A stretch of DNA of 64,000 bases from the NCBI GenBank assembly GCA_002389045.1, contig DGNS01000006.1:124001-188000 (forward strand), written 5' to 3'. The notes beneath the pieces are model-generated. The model searched no databases, was not told the DNA's origin, and was given only the letters and a program-made list of their open reading frames with translations. This document shows, piece after piece, positions 25,453-34,740 of the stretch (position 1 is its first letter; the number at the start of each line of letters is the position of its first letter). The DNA is from Thiotrichaceae bacterium UBA4486 (GTDB taxonomy: Bacteria; Pseudomonadota; Gammaproteobacteria; Eutrophobiales; Eutrophobiaceae). A program made the position numbers and the translations under genes.

Positions 25453-27278
25453 CAGGAACTCTGTAACTGTCGCAGTGCCTGCAAACGTGTCAATACGTCA
25501 GAGGTTGTGAAACTGGCCGGTCGCTTGTCGGCCAGTTCAACCGCCTTTTCATAATAATCCCGGGCGGGCCTGGACTGTCCCATACGATCGAGGCTGACCG
25601 CCAGGTTAAGAGCATAGTCCGGATTTTCATTATCCAGGCTATAGGCTTCGAAGAATGCCTGCTGGGCGGCAGCCCACTTTTCCTGCGCGGCATATAAGGT
25701 ACCGAGGGAGAAATACAGGTGAGGGGATGCGGGCTTATCGGCCAGCATCAATTTAAGCAGGCTCTCGTTGCGAATCGGATCGATGGCGCCCTGCATGTTC
25801 AACAGGGCCAGCCGGGCAACGCCGTCAGAGGGATTGAGTTGCAACAGCTTGCGATAGAGCAGATATGCGGCAGCTCTGTCATTCTGGCGCATCCTGATGG
25901 CGGCCAGCCCGAGTATGGCGTCACGATTTTCCGGGGCATCAGCCAGAGTTGATTTGTACAGTGATTCGGCACGGGCAAGGTCACCCGACTGGTAAGCCCG
26001 GTAGGCTTGCTGATTGTTGCCGGATTGCATATCCCGGGAAGTACTGCGACTGATACGGATCATCTCGGGTCTTATCGGGCTGGACGGCGCTATGGGTTCA
26101 AAAGCCGGCTCGTCGATTTCTTCCGTCCACGGAGATTCAGTCAGTCTCGCTTCCCCGGGTTCCGCCATGGCGACAGTTTCTTCCGTCTCTGCCGTCATCG
26201 CCTCCGTGTCCTGAGCAGCGGCGGATGCCGGGGATTCCGCCGGCGTTTCGGTATCCGTTATCGCGGCTGCGCCTGACTCTTCCTCGCTGCCGACGAGCAT
26301 TTCCATAGGTGGTAACTCACCCGCGGCGGCTTGTTGTGAAGCACCTGCATCCGCGGTTATTTCTGATACAGCATCCTCCGTGGTTGTCCCGGTCCCGGCT
26401 TCTGTTTCCGTCTCCGTGACCGCAACTTCCGGTGTTACCGATGTCTCAGGAGTTTCGATGGCGCCCTCGATTGAGTCCTGTGTATCCAGAAATGTTTCCT
26501 GTGCCGGAATGCGCGGTTTTGGCAGGGCGGCAATGGCGGCCTGCTGCGCCCGTATTTCCTCGGGCAAGGCGACCGGACTGGGAATGTCGCGGGCAACCGG
26601 TGTCGTCTGGTAATGCACGACCACGCCACCCAGAATCAGGAGGATCAGGGCGCCTGTTCCGATCACCACCCAGCGTCCGCCCTGCGACCAGGCGCTACCG
26701 CGGCTTGCCTCGAATACGGTATGGGCAGCAACGGGTGTAGGCTGACCGGGACCACCACCCAGATCCGCGGCCAGTTGGCTGGCGGTGACGCTGTCCAGCG
26801 TTTCATCGAACGAATAACCGCTGTCCAGAAACGGATCGTCGAAGGCGTTATCGTCCATGTCTTCTTCAAGTGTATTGTCGTAGCTGTTTTGCCGCTCGCG
26901 GTTCATCGCGGCAGGCAATTCCGTGCCCATTTCCTGGGTATTTTCGACTATTTCCATATCCGCGGTATCTTCGATTGGACCACCATCATCATCGTCCGAC
27001 TCGCCGTAAACGACGGGCATCTCGCTGGTATTTTCGATTTCGGCGTATTCGTTGGTGTCTTCCGGTATGGATTCGGCTTGCGCACGACCGCGCTCGAGGG
27101 GTTCCAGCGACAGGTCCATATCCCGGGTCGTCTCGTGCGGGCCGGTGTTTTCCATACCCGGATGAATTAAATGCTCGCCGGTATCGGCGATGGGATTAGG
27201 CCCGGTCTGTTTGATCCGTTTTGCTGCTTCCTTTTTTTCCTGTTCCGCCCGTTTCAGGGCATCCATTAACAGGCTCAT
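25452..27278 (-). CDS. mshN: MSHA biogenesis protein MshN-like, TPR protein
   Basis: This 608-residue protein has a cytoplasmic N-terminus starting MSLLMDALKRAEQEKKEAA, the motif common to MshN/GspB-like proteins. An acidic region is followed by one transmembrane helix (WVVIGTGALILLILGGVVV, about 208-226), a long Thr/Glu/Ala/Pro-rich low-complexity stretch (about 240-400), and TPR repeats to the C-terminus (YRAYQSGDLARAESLYKSTL onward). It is longer than most MshN proteins because of the low-complexity linker, perhaps a periplasm-spanning spacer. Stop and start codons overlap those of mshE and mshL, so translation is coupled. Confidence 0.82.
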   Translation of the reverse strand: MSLLMDALKRAEQEKKEAAKRIKQTGPNPIADTGEHLIHPGMENTGPHETTRDMDLSLEPLERGRAQAESIPEDTNEYAEIENTSEMPVVYGESDDDDGGPIEDTADMEIVENTQEMGTELPAAMNRERQNSYDNTLEEDMDDNAFDDPFLDSGYSFDETLDSVTASQLAADLGGGPGQPTPVAAHTVFEASRGSAWSQGGRWVVIGTGALILLILGGVVVHYQTTPVARDIPSPVALPEEIRAQQAAIAALPKPRIPAQETFLDTQDSIEGAIETPETSVTPEVAVTETETEAGTGTTTEDAVSEITADAGASQQAAAGELPPMEMLVGSEEESGAAAITDTETPAESPASAAAQDTEAMTAETEETVAMAEPGEARLTESPWTEEIDEPAFEPIAPSSPIRPEMIRISRSTSRDMQSGNNQQAYRAYQSGDLARAESLYKSTLADAPENRDAILGLAAIRMRQNDRAAAYLLYRKLLQLNPSDGVARLALLNMQGAIDPIRNESLLKLMLADKPASPHLYFSLGTLYAAQEKWAAAQQAFFEAYSLDNENPDYALNLAVSLDRMGQSRPARDYYEKAVELADKRPASFTTSDVLTRLQALRQLQSS

Positions 27279-28963
27279 CAGCTTTCCCCGGGCCCCGGAT
27301 AATCAGGTATGCCTGTGTTTTGCTCGAGATAAGGACCATAAATATCGAGATCACCATCAAGACTCGGATTCCTGACAATAGTCGGTCTCAAAAAGATGAC
27401 CAGTTCTTTTTTTACAAATTGTTTTGATTTCGTTTCGAATGCTTTTCCAATCAGCGGTAACCTGGAAATACCCGGTATAGAATTTGTGTTATCTCGCTCT
27501 TCGTCCTGCATCAATCCACCGAGTATAGCTATTTGCCTGTCATTCATTCTTAACATGGATTCCATTTCACGGACCGAAATTTCGGGTATACGGTTTTCGA
27601 CCTGGGTATCAGCTATACCGTCATTATTAGTATCGATAAATAGTGCCGGATTTGGATCGTCAACGAATTGATTCACTCTGGAAATAGTCGGTCGAACATT
27701 AAGTATTATCGAATCATTATCACTTATATATGGCGTGATATTCATGACTATACCAACTGGAACTGTATGGATAGTGGATTCAAACGTTGTGCTTTGTACG
27801 CCCTGGGTCTGGTTGGTTTCCTGTTCAATTGTAAAAAAGACAATGTTATCCACAACTTTCAGAACTGCGGTTTGATTATTCAGTACCATTAATTGCGGAC
27901 TGGAGAGCACCTTGGCATCACCAAATTCATTCAGAAGTCGGACGGTACTGCGTAGAGCATCACCTTCATCACCAACATCATCATCTTCATAGGTTAGTAA
28001 TAGTGACGTCGCAACCGCCGGAACACCTGCAAGAGTTGATAACCCCGTCAATGTTGTTGATACGAAATCCAGACCGGATGAACTATCAATAAAAGACCAG
28101 TCAATGCCCGCCTGGTATTGGTCACTCAATGTTACTTCGACTATAGTTGCCTGGACCATGACCTGGCGCTTGGCACTGTCAACCACCCGGTCAATCAGGC
28201 CCTGGATTTCCCGGTGCTGCTGCGAGGTGGCATTTACGGTCAACACGCCACTCTCGGGACTGGGGATGACATCCACCGAAGAGGGAATTTCGCCGGTATC
28301 ACCACTCGTTGTGATCTTTTCACCCAGGATAGACATGATGTTGTTCACCAGCGTTTTCCAGAACTGGTTTTTGGACAAACTTTTTACTTCAGTCGTGGAG
28401 TTGTTATTACCGCCGGCTCCGCCTGCACCACTACCGCCCTCTTCAAAACCGCCACCGGTGGTCGAAATCTGGGTGGCGATAGTGATGTTGCTGTCGGTGT
28501 TACGGGACATATTGACGTAGTCCACCTTGTAACTGCGAAAGAACGGCTTGTCCCGGGATATCATCAGGTTGTCGTCCTCAAACTCGTAACGCATTTCCAC
28601 CTGGCGGGCAATGCGGCTGAGGATCTGCGGCAGGGTCTGTTCCACGGCGTTGATGGTTACCGTGCCTTCGATGTCGGGGGCGATATCGACGTTGATACTG
28701 GCATCGCGGGCCAGCGCAAACAGCAATTCCTTCACCGGAACTTCGTTGACCACCACAGTGTATTTTTCCATGTCCGGGGCTGGAACCGGCTCCGGCAGGA
28801 TGGGCGCCTGCTCCACCAGTTTTGGAATATCCGTCTTCGGCAGCTCCTGCTCCTTCTTGATGTGTGCGGCCGAGGGCTCGAAGGGTTTCGGCTCGATTTC
28901 GCTGCAACTCGTTAACCCCAGTCCTAACAAGCTGATTAATATAACTTTTTTAAATTGATCCAT
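27278..28963 (-). CDS. mshL: MSHA outer-membrane secretin
   Basis: This 561-residue secretin has a lipoprotein signal with lipobox LTSC near residue 20. An STN/N0-like domain follows (EVPVKELLFALARDASINVDI), then an N1-type domain and the C-terminal secretin channel (RQVMVQATIVEVTLSDQYQAG; VGIVMNITPYI; MLRMNDRQIAILGGLMQD). It forms the outer-membrane pore for the pilus. A Gly-rich loop (GGGFEEGGSGAGGAGGNNN) sits in the middle. The half encoding the channel (about 27400-28130) is clearly AT-richer than the half encoding the N-domains. The 75-bp AT-rich gap upstream (28964-29038) could hold an internal promoter. Confidence 0.93.
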   Translation of the reverse strand: MDQFKKVILISLLGLGLTSCSEIEPKPFEPSAAHIKKEQELPKTDIPKLVEQAPILPEPVPAPDMEKYTVVVNEVPVKELLFALARDASINVDIAPDIEGTVTINAVEQTLPQILSRIARQVEMRYEFEDDNLMISRDKPFFRSYKVDYVNMSRNTDSNITIATQISTTGGGFEEGGSGAGGAGGNNNSTTEVKSLSKNQFWKTLVNNIMSILGEKITTSGDTGEIPSSVDVIPSPESGVLTVNATSQQHREIQGLIDRVVDSAKRQVMVQATIVEVTLSDQYQAGIDWSFIDSSSGLDFVSTTLTGLSTLAGVPAVATSLLLTYEDDDVGDEGDALRSTVRLLNEFGDAKVLSSPQLMVLNNQTAVLKVVDNIVFFTIEQETNQTQGVQSTTFESTIHTVPVGIVMNITPYISDNDSIILNVRPTISRVNQFVDDPNPALFIDTNNDGIADTQVENRIPEISVREMESMLRMNDRQIAILGGLMQDEERDNTNSIPGISRLPLIGKAFETKSKQFVKKELVIFLRPTIVRNPSLDGDLDIYGPYLEQNTGIPDYPGPGES

Positions 28964-29038
28964 GGTGATTTCCGGTGGATAGTTGGGTGTTCAAAATATA
29001 AGCTATCACATTATAAATATAATACAACTTATTAAGAT

Positions 29039-30550
29039 TTATAGGTTTTCTTTTTCATAAAGGGGACGATAGATCAACGTAGCACAATGTTCGCAAGGAA
29101 CATTTTCGTCACCATTATCCATGTACGACTCGGACGGAATTCTCTCCAGTTGTTGCAGCATCATGGTCAGTTCTTTTTCGGAATACCGGATCTCACCCAG
29201 CTCCTGTTGTCGAATGAGGTTATCCAGCGCCATGAGTTTTTCACTGGCCCGGGGGTCGTCTGTCCGGGTCAGTGAACCAAAGCCGGCTTTTACGCTGTCG
29301 GCGCGCGGATCATCAACACGATTTACTACAGGATTCTCTTCAATAGTAGTTGAATTTGTAAGTGCTGATTCGATCTTCAAGCTGATTTCTCCGGGCGTCC
29401 GGCTGTCCATCGCGTCGACGAGCTGAGCTTCAGCCGGGGATGAGGCCGGTGGCGATGCTGTTGATGCCGTATCGGCTGGCGGGAGTTTGCTTTCGGCTCC
29501 GGGTGTGTCAGCAACAGAACGGCCGATGGCGGATTCCGGTTGCGCGGGAGAATGGCTGTCTGTCCCGGCGGTGGATTGATCGTTTGTTGCCAGGCCTTCC
29601 TGCCCGGCTTCAATCTGTGGCGGAAGCGCCATGCTTTTCATGCTGGCAATGATGCCCGAATCAAGCACCAGCAAGGTCGCGATGAGCAGTGTCGCCAGCG
29701 CCGCGGTTGCCACCAATGGCCAGCGATGACGTTTCCATCCCGGGATGAATTCACTGTCCCGTGCCGCGATCTTCACATGCCGGGCCTTGACCTGCCGCGT
29801 TCCGGTAGCGTAGGCCGCAAGCAGGGCCTTGTCCGCGAGGATATTGACCCGGCGTAACAGACCATTGGAGTAGCGTGCGATTTCCCGGGTGGCGCCTTTT
29901 GTAAAAAGCTCCCCGGCACGGTAACCACAGGCACGGACGCGGGCGTTCAGGTATTCCTTGATATGCGGGGTCTTGAACGGCGCCAGTTGAAAACTGTAGG
30001 TAATGCGTTCCTTGAGTTGGCGGATGTCGGTGGAAGCAATGCGTTCATCGAGTTCCGGTTGGCCGAACAGGACAATCTGCAACAGTTTGCTTTGCCCGGT
30101 TTCCAGATTACTCAACAGCCGCAACTCTTCGAGGCTGGCAATAGGCATGCTTTGCGCTTCCTCGACGAAGACGACCACCTGGCCGTTCTCCCGGTGTTTT
30201 TTCAGCAGGTAGTTCTGTAATTCGTTCATGACCTGCAGCCTGTTGCTATCGGCGGCGATATCCAGTTTCAGCTCGAAAGCGATGGCATAGGGGATGTGAT
30301 CCGGTTCGAGACTGGGATTGGCGAGATACACCACTTCGATGTTGTCCGCCAGTTCCACCTCGAGCATGCGGCAAAGCATGGTTTTACCTGTGCCGACTTC
30401 GCCGACGACCTTGACAATGCCTTCTCCGCTGGTGATGGCGTAGACGAGCGCCTCGAGGATGGCGCCGCGGTTGCCGCCGGGGTAAAACAGGTTGGTATCC
30501 GGCGTAATCCTGAACGGCGCCTGTTTCAGGCCAAAGTATTCGACGTACAT
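29039..30550 (-). CDS. mshM: MSHA biogenesis ATPase MshM (ExeA/GspA family)
   Basis: This 503-residue protein starts MYVEYFGLKQAPFRITPD, typical of ExeA/MshM. It has Walker A GEVGTGKT near residues 50-57 and Walker B VVVFVEEAQSM. An arginine-finger region and a transmembrane helix follow (WPLVATAALATLLIATLLVL, about 277-297). The C-terminal Pro/Ser/Thr-rich region would be periplasmic. The last 30 residues include a CEHC pair, so a metal-binding or redox role is possible. ExeA-type ATPases help assemble secretins through peptidoglycan. It overlaps the regulator gene by one base (TGATG). Confidence 0.88.
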   Translation of the reverse strand: MYVEYFGLKQAPFRITPDTNLFYPGGNRGAILEALVYAITSGEGIVKVVGEVGTGKTMLCRMLEVELADNIEVVYLANPSLEPDHIPYAIAFELKLDIAADSNRLQVMNELQNYLLKKHRENGQVVVFVEEAQSMPIASLEELRLLSNLETGQSKLLQIVLFGQPELDERIASTDIRQLKERITYSFQLAPFKTPHIKEYLNARVRACGYRAGELFTKGATREIARYSNGLLRRVNILADKALLAAYATGTRQVKARHVKIAARDSEFIPGWKRHRWPLVATAALATLLIATLLVLDSGIIASMKSMALPPQIEAGQEGLATNDQSTAGTDSHSPAQPESAIGRSVADTPGAESKLPPADTASTASPPASSPAEAQLVDAMDSRTPGEISLKIESALTNSTTIEENPVVNRVDDPRADSVKAGFGSLTRTDDPRASEKLMALDNLIRQQELGEIRYSEKELTMMLQQLERIPSESYMDNGDENVPCEHCATLIYRPLYEKENL

Positions 30551-31974
30551 CAGTCAGATCCCTCCATGGAATGTTTCTGCATGCGGCTGTACAGCGTGGT
30601 CCGGTTCACTCCCAGCAGGCGCGCCGCCTTGCTGAGATTGCCGCCGGTGATTTTCAATGCCGTATTGATGTATCGCATCTCCCATTCTTTCAACATATCA
30701 TCAAGGTTGAATTCACCGCGCTCAAGTTCTTCCTCGACACTGTGGTCGTGGCTGACAGTCTCATCGACAGAATAATCCGTCAGTTCGGTCTCAAGTTCCT
30801 CCTGTAATCCTGCAAGACTGACTGTCTGCCCCGGATGTTTGGCGCCCAGGCGAATGACTACATTACGCAATTCCCTGACATTACCCGGGAAGGGATAACT
30901 TTTCAGGTAATCCCGCGCCTCGTCAGAAAGAGTAAAGCCGGTATTACCCGAACTGTACAGGTTGCGGAAGTGATCCAGCAAAATCAGGCAGTCATCTCCC
31001 CGTTGTCGCAGCGGCGGTACGTGGATCGTCAAGACACTGAGGCGGTGAAACAGATCCTGTCGAAAGCGGCGATCCCGCATTTCCTGACGCAAATCACGAT
31101 TGGTCGCGGCGATGATGCGCGCAGCGGATTGTCGTGGCTGGGTTTCACCGACCCGGTAAAACTCGCCGTTCTCGAGCACACGCAGCAGCTTGGACTGCAG
31201 ATCCATGGGCATCTCGCCAATCTCGTCGAGAAACAGGCTACCGTTGGCGGCCTCACTAAAAAAACCGGATTTATCACTGGTGGCCCCGGTAAAGGCGCCC
31301 TTGCTGTGGCCAAACAGCTGGGATTCCAGCAGATCACCGGAAAAGGCCGCACAGTTTATGGTCAGAAAGGGTGAATCCTTGCGGCTGCTGCGTGAATGAA
31401 GTTGCAACGCCACCAGTTCCTTGCCGCTGCCGGACTCACCTTCTATCAGTACTGGAAAGGGTTGATCGGAAAATTGCTGAATCAGACTTTTCAGGGTATG
31501 CAGTTCGGTGCTTTCACCGAGCAGGGTGTTGTCCTCGCCCTTGTCGCCGGCGGCTTTTTCAGCCTGCAGTATCATGAGCTGATGCTGCAGGCGCGCCTTG
31601 AGCAGATCGATATCACAGGGTTTGGGAATAAAATCGACCGCGCCCAGGGTCAGGGCGTGCCGGATGTTAGCCTGGTCGCTCTGGCCGGACAGCACCATGG
31701 TCTTGATGCTGCGGTTAAATGCGATGAGTTCCCGGATCAGGGTGAAACCTTCTTCCGGCGAATGCGGCCGCGGCGGTAATCCCAGATCCACCAGTGCCAG
31801 TGATGGCATGATCTCCAGGTTTTGCAGGATACTGCGCGCATGCTTGCGATTGGATGCCGTCACCACTTCGAAATCATCACTCAATACCAGCGCCAGCGAA
31901 TCAACAATCAATGGATCATCATCAACCAGTAGCAGGATATCTTTATTCGCGGTTGCCAGATTGAGGGATTGCAT
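30550..31974 (-). CDS. Sigma-54-dependent response regulator (NtrC/PilR family)
   Basis: This 474-residue protein has a receiver domain (LLLVDDDPLIVDSLAL; acceptor Asp in LALVDLGLPPR, the loop carrying a short PRPHSPEE insertion). The AAA+ domain has Walker A EGESGSGKE, the sigma-54-contact loop GAFTGA and Walker B GSLFLDEIGEM. A Fis-type helix-turn-helix follows (NLSKAARLLGVNRTTLYSRMQKH). It heads the minus-strand pilus locus and is translationally coupled to mshM. The -24/-12 promoter of the pilin gene makes that gene its likely target. The PEP-CTERM regulator PrsR has a similar layout, but no exosortase genes are seen here. Confidence 0.9.
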   Translation of the reverse strand: MQSLNLATANKDILLLVDDDPLIVDSLALVLSDDFEVVTASNRKHARSILQNLEIMPSLALVDLGLPPRPHSPEEGFTLIRELIAFNRSIKTMVLSGQSDQANIRHALTLGAVDFIPKPCDIDLLKARLQHQLMILQAEKAAGDKGEDNTLLGESTELHTLKSLIQQFSDQPFPVLIEGESGSGKELVALQLHSRSSRKDSPFLTINCAAFSGDLLESQLFGHSKGAFTGATSDKSGFFSEAANGSLFLDEIGEMPMDLQSKLLRVLENGEFYRVGETQPRQSAARIIAATNRDLRQEMRDRRFRQDLFHRLSVLTIHVPPLRQRGDDCLILLDHFRNLYSSGNTGFTLSDEARDYLKSYPFPGNVRELRNVVIRLGAKHPGQTVSLAGLQEELETELTDYSVDETVSHDHSVEEELERGEFNLDDMLKEWEMRYINTALKITGGNLSKAARLLGVNRTTLYSRMQKHSMEGSD

Positions 31975-32096
31975 AGTCCGGCTGTGGTGAACTCCAGAAT
32001 GGGCGCTAGCTGGTCAACATACAACCATTGTGTTGGAACGGCAACAGGAACGGAGGGGTTAATTGTGAGTAACGACCGGAGTGGGGAGTGTGGAGT

Positions 32097-32271
32097 GGTG
32101 AATAGTGAATGGTGAATGGACTGCGGTGATTGGTGAATGGTGAATAGTGATTAAGGGAAGTGAGGGGGCCGTGCCGCAGATCACGGCTGGATGACACTCT
32201 AAACCACCACTCATCGCTCAACACTCACTACTCACCAATCACCATTCACTATTCACCACTCCCCAATCACT
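32097..32271. repeat. Heptad array F: GGTGAAT / CACCATT inverted arms around a conserved core
   Basis: The left arm has eight phase-locked units (32097-32152; GGTGAAT, AGTGAAT, GGTGATT and one divergent unit). The right arm has nine (32205-32267; CACCACT, CACCAAT, CACCATT, CACTATT and so on), complementary to the left. The loop holds a 25-bp core (32172-32196, TGCCGCAGATCACGG...ATGACA) that recurs at 44159-44183 with 21 of 25 bases identical. It starts about 20 bases after the metF stop. The gap 31975-32289 contains no gene. Confidence 0.85.
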
Positions 32272-32289
32272 GGCCGTGGAGGCATGGCC

Positions 32290-33168
32290 TTATGCGCTGG
32301 TCGCCAGATTCATCTTCTCCGACAGCTTCAGATTGTCCCAGATCTCTTCCGCGGCATCGGCCTGGTTCATGGTGTAGATATGCAGGCCGGGCGCACCGCC
32401 TTCGAGCAGGGCGGCACAGAGGTTCGTGGTGACATCGGTGCCGAATTTCCTTATTGAAAGCCGGTCATCACCAAAGTCCCTGAGGCGCTTCAGGATCCAG
32501 CGCGGGATCTCGGCGCCGCAGGCCTCGGAAAAACGCACCAGCTGGGTACAGTTGATGATCGGCATGACACCCGGCACGATGGGAATATCCATACCCATTT
32601 TTTCGCACTCATTCACAAAGCGGAAATACGCATCCGGGTTATAGAAATACTGGGTGATGGCGCTGTTGGCGCCGGCATCGACCTTGCGTTTGAAATTGGC
32701 CAGATCCGCCTTTGCCGTGGCCGCCTGCGGATGAAACTCGGGGTAACACGCCACTTCAATATGGAATGCATCACCGGTTTCCTTGCGAATGAACTCGACC
32801 AGTTCGTTAGCGTAGCGAAATGGCCCCATACCCGAAGTACCCGATGGCAAATCACCGCGCAAGGCCACCAGGTGGCGGATATCGTTATCAAGGTAAGACT
32901 GCAGGATCGCCTTGATATCCTCCGCCATGCTGCCGATGCAGGACACGTGTGGCACACCTTCGATGCCCGTTTTATCGCGAATATCGAGCACGGTTTCCAT
33001 GGTTCGATCACGCGTGCTGCCACCGGCACCGAAGGTCACCGAGAAAAAACTCGGCTGCAATTTCGCCAGTCTTTCCTGGGTCATCTGCAACTTACCCACG
33101 GCCTCCGGCGTGCGTGGCGGGAAAAACTCGAAACTGAAGGTGGGTTCGTATTTCTTCTGGGATTTCAT
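32290..33168 (-). CDS. metF: 5,10-methylenetetrahydrofolate reductase
   Basis: This 292-residue TIM-barrel flavoprotein starts with the MetF signature FSFEFFPPRTPEAV and contains FSVTFGAGGSTRDRT, HVSCIGS, LVALRGDLP and ACYPEFHP. It reduces methylene-THF to methyl-THF, the donor for methionine synthesis. It lies downstream of ahcY on the same strand; both belong to the activated-methyl cycle and may share the SAH-responsive leader upstream of ahcY. The intervening 147 bp contain heptads and a perfect palindrome, so co-transcription is likely but not certain. Confidence 0.96.
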   Translation of the reverse strand: MKSQKKYEPTFSFEFFPPRTPEAVGKLQMTQERLAKLQPSFFSVTFGAGGSTRDRTMETVLDIRDKTGIEGVPHVSCIGSMAEDIKAILQSYLDNDIRHLVALRGDLPSGTSGMGPFRYANELVEFIRKETGDAFHIEVACYPEFHPQAATAKADLANFKRKVDAGANSAITQYFYNPDAYFRFVNECEKMGMDIPIVPGVMPIINCTQLVRFSEACGAEIPRWILKRLRDFGDDRLSIRKFGTDVTTNLCAALLEGGAPGLHIYTMNQADAAEEIWDNLKLSEKMNLATSA

Positions 33169-33187
33169 AATTTAGTGACTCGTAAAT

Positions 33188-33309
33188 GGTGAATAGTGAA
33201 TACGATTAGTTTACTGGTGACGGCGCCGATGACCGAATTCGGTCACCAATCACCAATCACTAATCACCAGGAACTGATAACTAATAGCTAATAGCTAATG
33301 GCTAATAGC
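33188..33309. repeat. Heptad array H between ahcY and metF
   Basis: GGTGAAT-AGTGAAT (33188-33201), then CACCAAT, CACCAAT, CACTAAT, CACCAGG (33244-33271) in inverted orientation, then a different unit TAATAGC, TAATAGC, TAATGGC, TAATAGC (33282-33309) that ends six bases before the ahcY stop. Two heptamer families are therefore joined in one gap. The loop contains a perfect palindrome (33230-33245). Confidence 0.8.
33230..33245. promoter_or_regulatory. Perfect 16-bp palindrome upstream of metF
   Basis: TGACCGAATTCGGTCA is self-complementary and is flanked by GGTGAC and CACC, extending the dyad. It lies about 60 bases upstream of the metF ATG. It could be an operator, or simply the apex of the heptad inverted repeat. 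Confidence 0.45.
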
Positions 33310-33315
33310 TTTCCG

Positions 33316-34734
33316 TTAGTACCGGTAATGATCCGACTTGTACGGTCCTTCAACCGGAACCCCGATATAGTCCGCCTGTTCCTTGGTCAGGGTGGTCAGG
33401 TTGGCGCCGATACGTTGCAGGTGCAGACGTGCCACCTTTTCATCCAGGTGTTTGGGCAGCACATAAACATTCTTGTCATAGCGATCGCCGTGACAGAAGA
33501 GTTCGATTTGTGCCAGCACCTGGTTGGTAAAGGAATTGGACATAACGAAGCTCGGATGGCCGGTAGCGCAACCCAGGTTTACCAGGCGGCCCTTGGCCAG
33601 GAGAATAATCCGCTTGCCATCCGGGAAAATCACATGATCCACCTGCGGCTTGATTTCATCCCATTCACATTTCTTTTCCAGGGCAGCCACGGCAATCTCG
33701 TTATCGAAATGACCGATATTGCAGACGATGGCCTGGTCTTTCATCTTCTCCATATGCTCGAAGGTGATCACGTTGAAGTTACCCGTTGCCGTCACAAAGA
33801 TATCCACCTTGTCGCAGACGTCGTCCATGGTCACGACGCGATAACCTTCCATCGCTGCCTGCAGGGCGCAGATGGGATCGACTTCGGCAATCCAGACAGT
33901 GGCGCCGAGACCGCGCAGCGACTGTGCACTGCCCTTGCCGACGTCACCGTAGCCAAGCACCAGGGCGACCTTGCCGGCTACCATGACATCGGTAGCGCGT
34001 TTGATGCCGTCGACCAGGGATTCACGGCAACCGTAGAGATTGTCGAACTTGGACTTGGTCACGGAATCGTTGACGTTAATGGCCGGGAACGGCAGGGCGC
34101 CGTTTTTCTGCATCTGGTAGAGGCGGGCTACGCCGGTGGTGGTTTCCTCGGTGACACCCTGAATGTTGTTCAGAACCTCGGAATACCAACCCGGCTTGGA
34201 CTCCAGGCGTTTCTTGATCGCGGCGAACAGAAATTTTTCTTCTTCACTGCCGGGATTATCCAGTACCGAAGCGTCCTGCTCGGCCTTCGCGCCCAGCGTG
34301 ACCAGCATGGTGGCGTCACCACCGTCATCAAGGATCATGTTCGGCGTGCCACCGTCATGCCATTCCATGATGCGATGAGTAAATTCCCAGTATTCCTCCA
34401 GGCTCTCGCCCTTGTAGGCGAATACCGGGATGCCCAGGTCCGCGATGGCGGCGGCGGCATGATCCTGAGTGGAATAGATGTTACAGGAGGCCCAGCGCAC
34501 CTCGGCGCCCAGGGCCACCAGTGTTTCGATCAGCACGGCGGTCTGGATGGTCATGTGCAGGGAGCCGGCGATGCGGGCGCCCTTGAGGGGTTTATCCTTG
34601 CCGAATTCCTCGCGCAGGGCCATAAGACCCGGCATTTCGGTTTCGGCAATACGGAGTTCCTTGTGACCCCACTGGGCCTGTGACAGGTCAGCGACCTGAT
34701 AATCTGAGGATATAGCAGCAGATGCTACGCTCAT
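33316..34734 (-). CDS. ahcY: S-adenosylhomocysteine hydrolase
   Basis: This 472-residue enzyme cleaves SAH to adenosine and homocysteine, using bound NAD+. It has the N-terminal block VADLSQAQWGHKELRIAETEMPGL, NAD-binding GYGDVGKGSAQSLRGLGA, VTATGNFNVI and the C-terminal LDEKVARLHLQRIGANLTTL with the closing PYKSDHYRY. Length is typical of the proteobacterial form with an insert near GSEEEKFLFAAIKKRL. An SAH riboswitch, a sigma-70 promoter and a strong GGAGGTAA ribosome binding site precede it. Confidence 0.97.
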   Translation of the reverse strand: MSVASAAISSDYQVADLSQAQWGHKELRIAETEMPGLMALREEFGKDKPLKGARIAGSLHMTIQTAVLIETLVALGAEVRWASCNIYSTQDHAAAAIADLGIPVFAYKGESLEEYWEFTHRIMEWHDGGTPNMILDDGGDATMLVTLGAKAEQDASVLDNPGSEEEKFLFAAIKKRLESKPGWYSEVLNNIQGVTEETTTGVARLYQMQKNGALPFPAINVNDSVTKSKFDNLYGCRESLVDGIKRATDVMVAGKVALVLGYGDVGKGSAQSLRGLGATVWIAEVDPICALQAAMEGYRVVTMDDVCDKVDIFVTATGNFNVITFEHMEKMKDQAIVCNIGHFDNEIAVAALEKKCEWDEIKPQVDHVIFPDGKRIILLAKGRLVNLGCATGHPSFVMSNSFTNQVLAQIELFCHGDRYDKNVYVLPKHLDEKVARLHLQRIGANLTTLTKEQADYIGVPVEGPYKSDHYRY

Positions 34735-34740
34735 GTTGTT

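Noticed and set aside
30550..31974. PEP-CTERM/exosortase regulator PrsR
   Set aside because: The domain layout is similar, but no exosortase, PEP-CTERM protein or EPS gene is in the window, while pilus genes are directly coupled.
33298..34683. 461-codon plus-strand ORF
   Set aside because: It lies antisense to ahcY throughout, a mirror frame of a conserved GC-rich gene.
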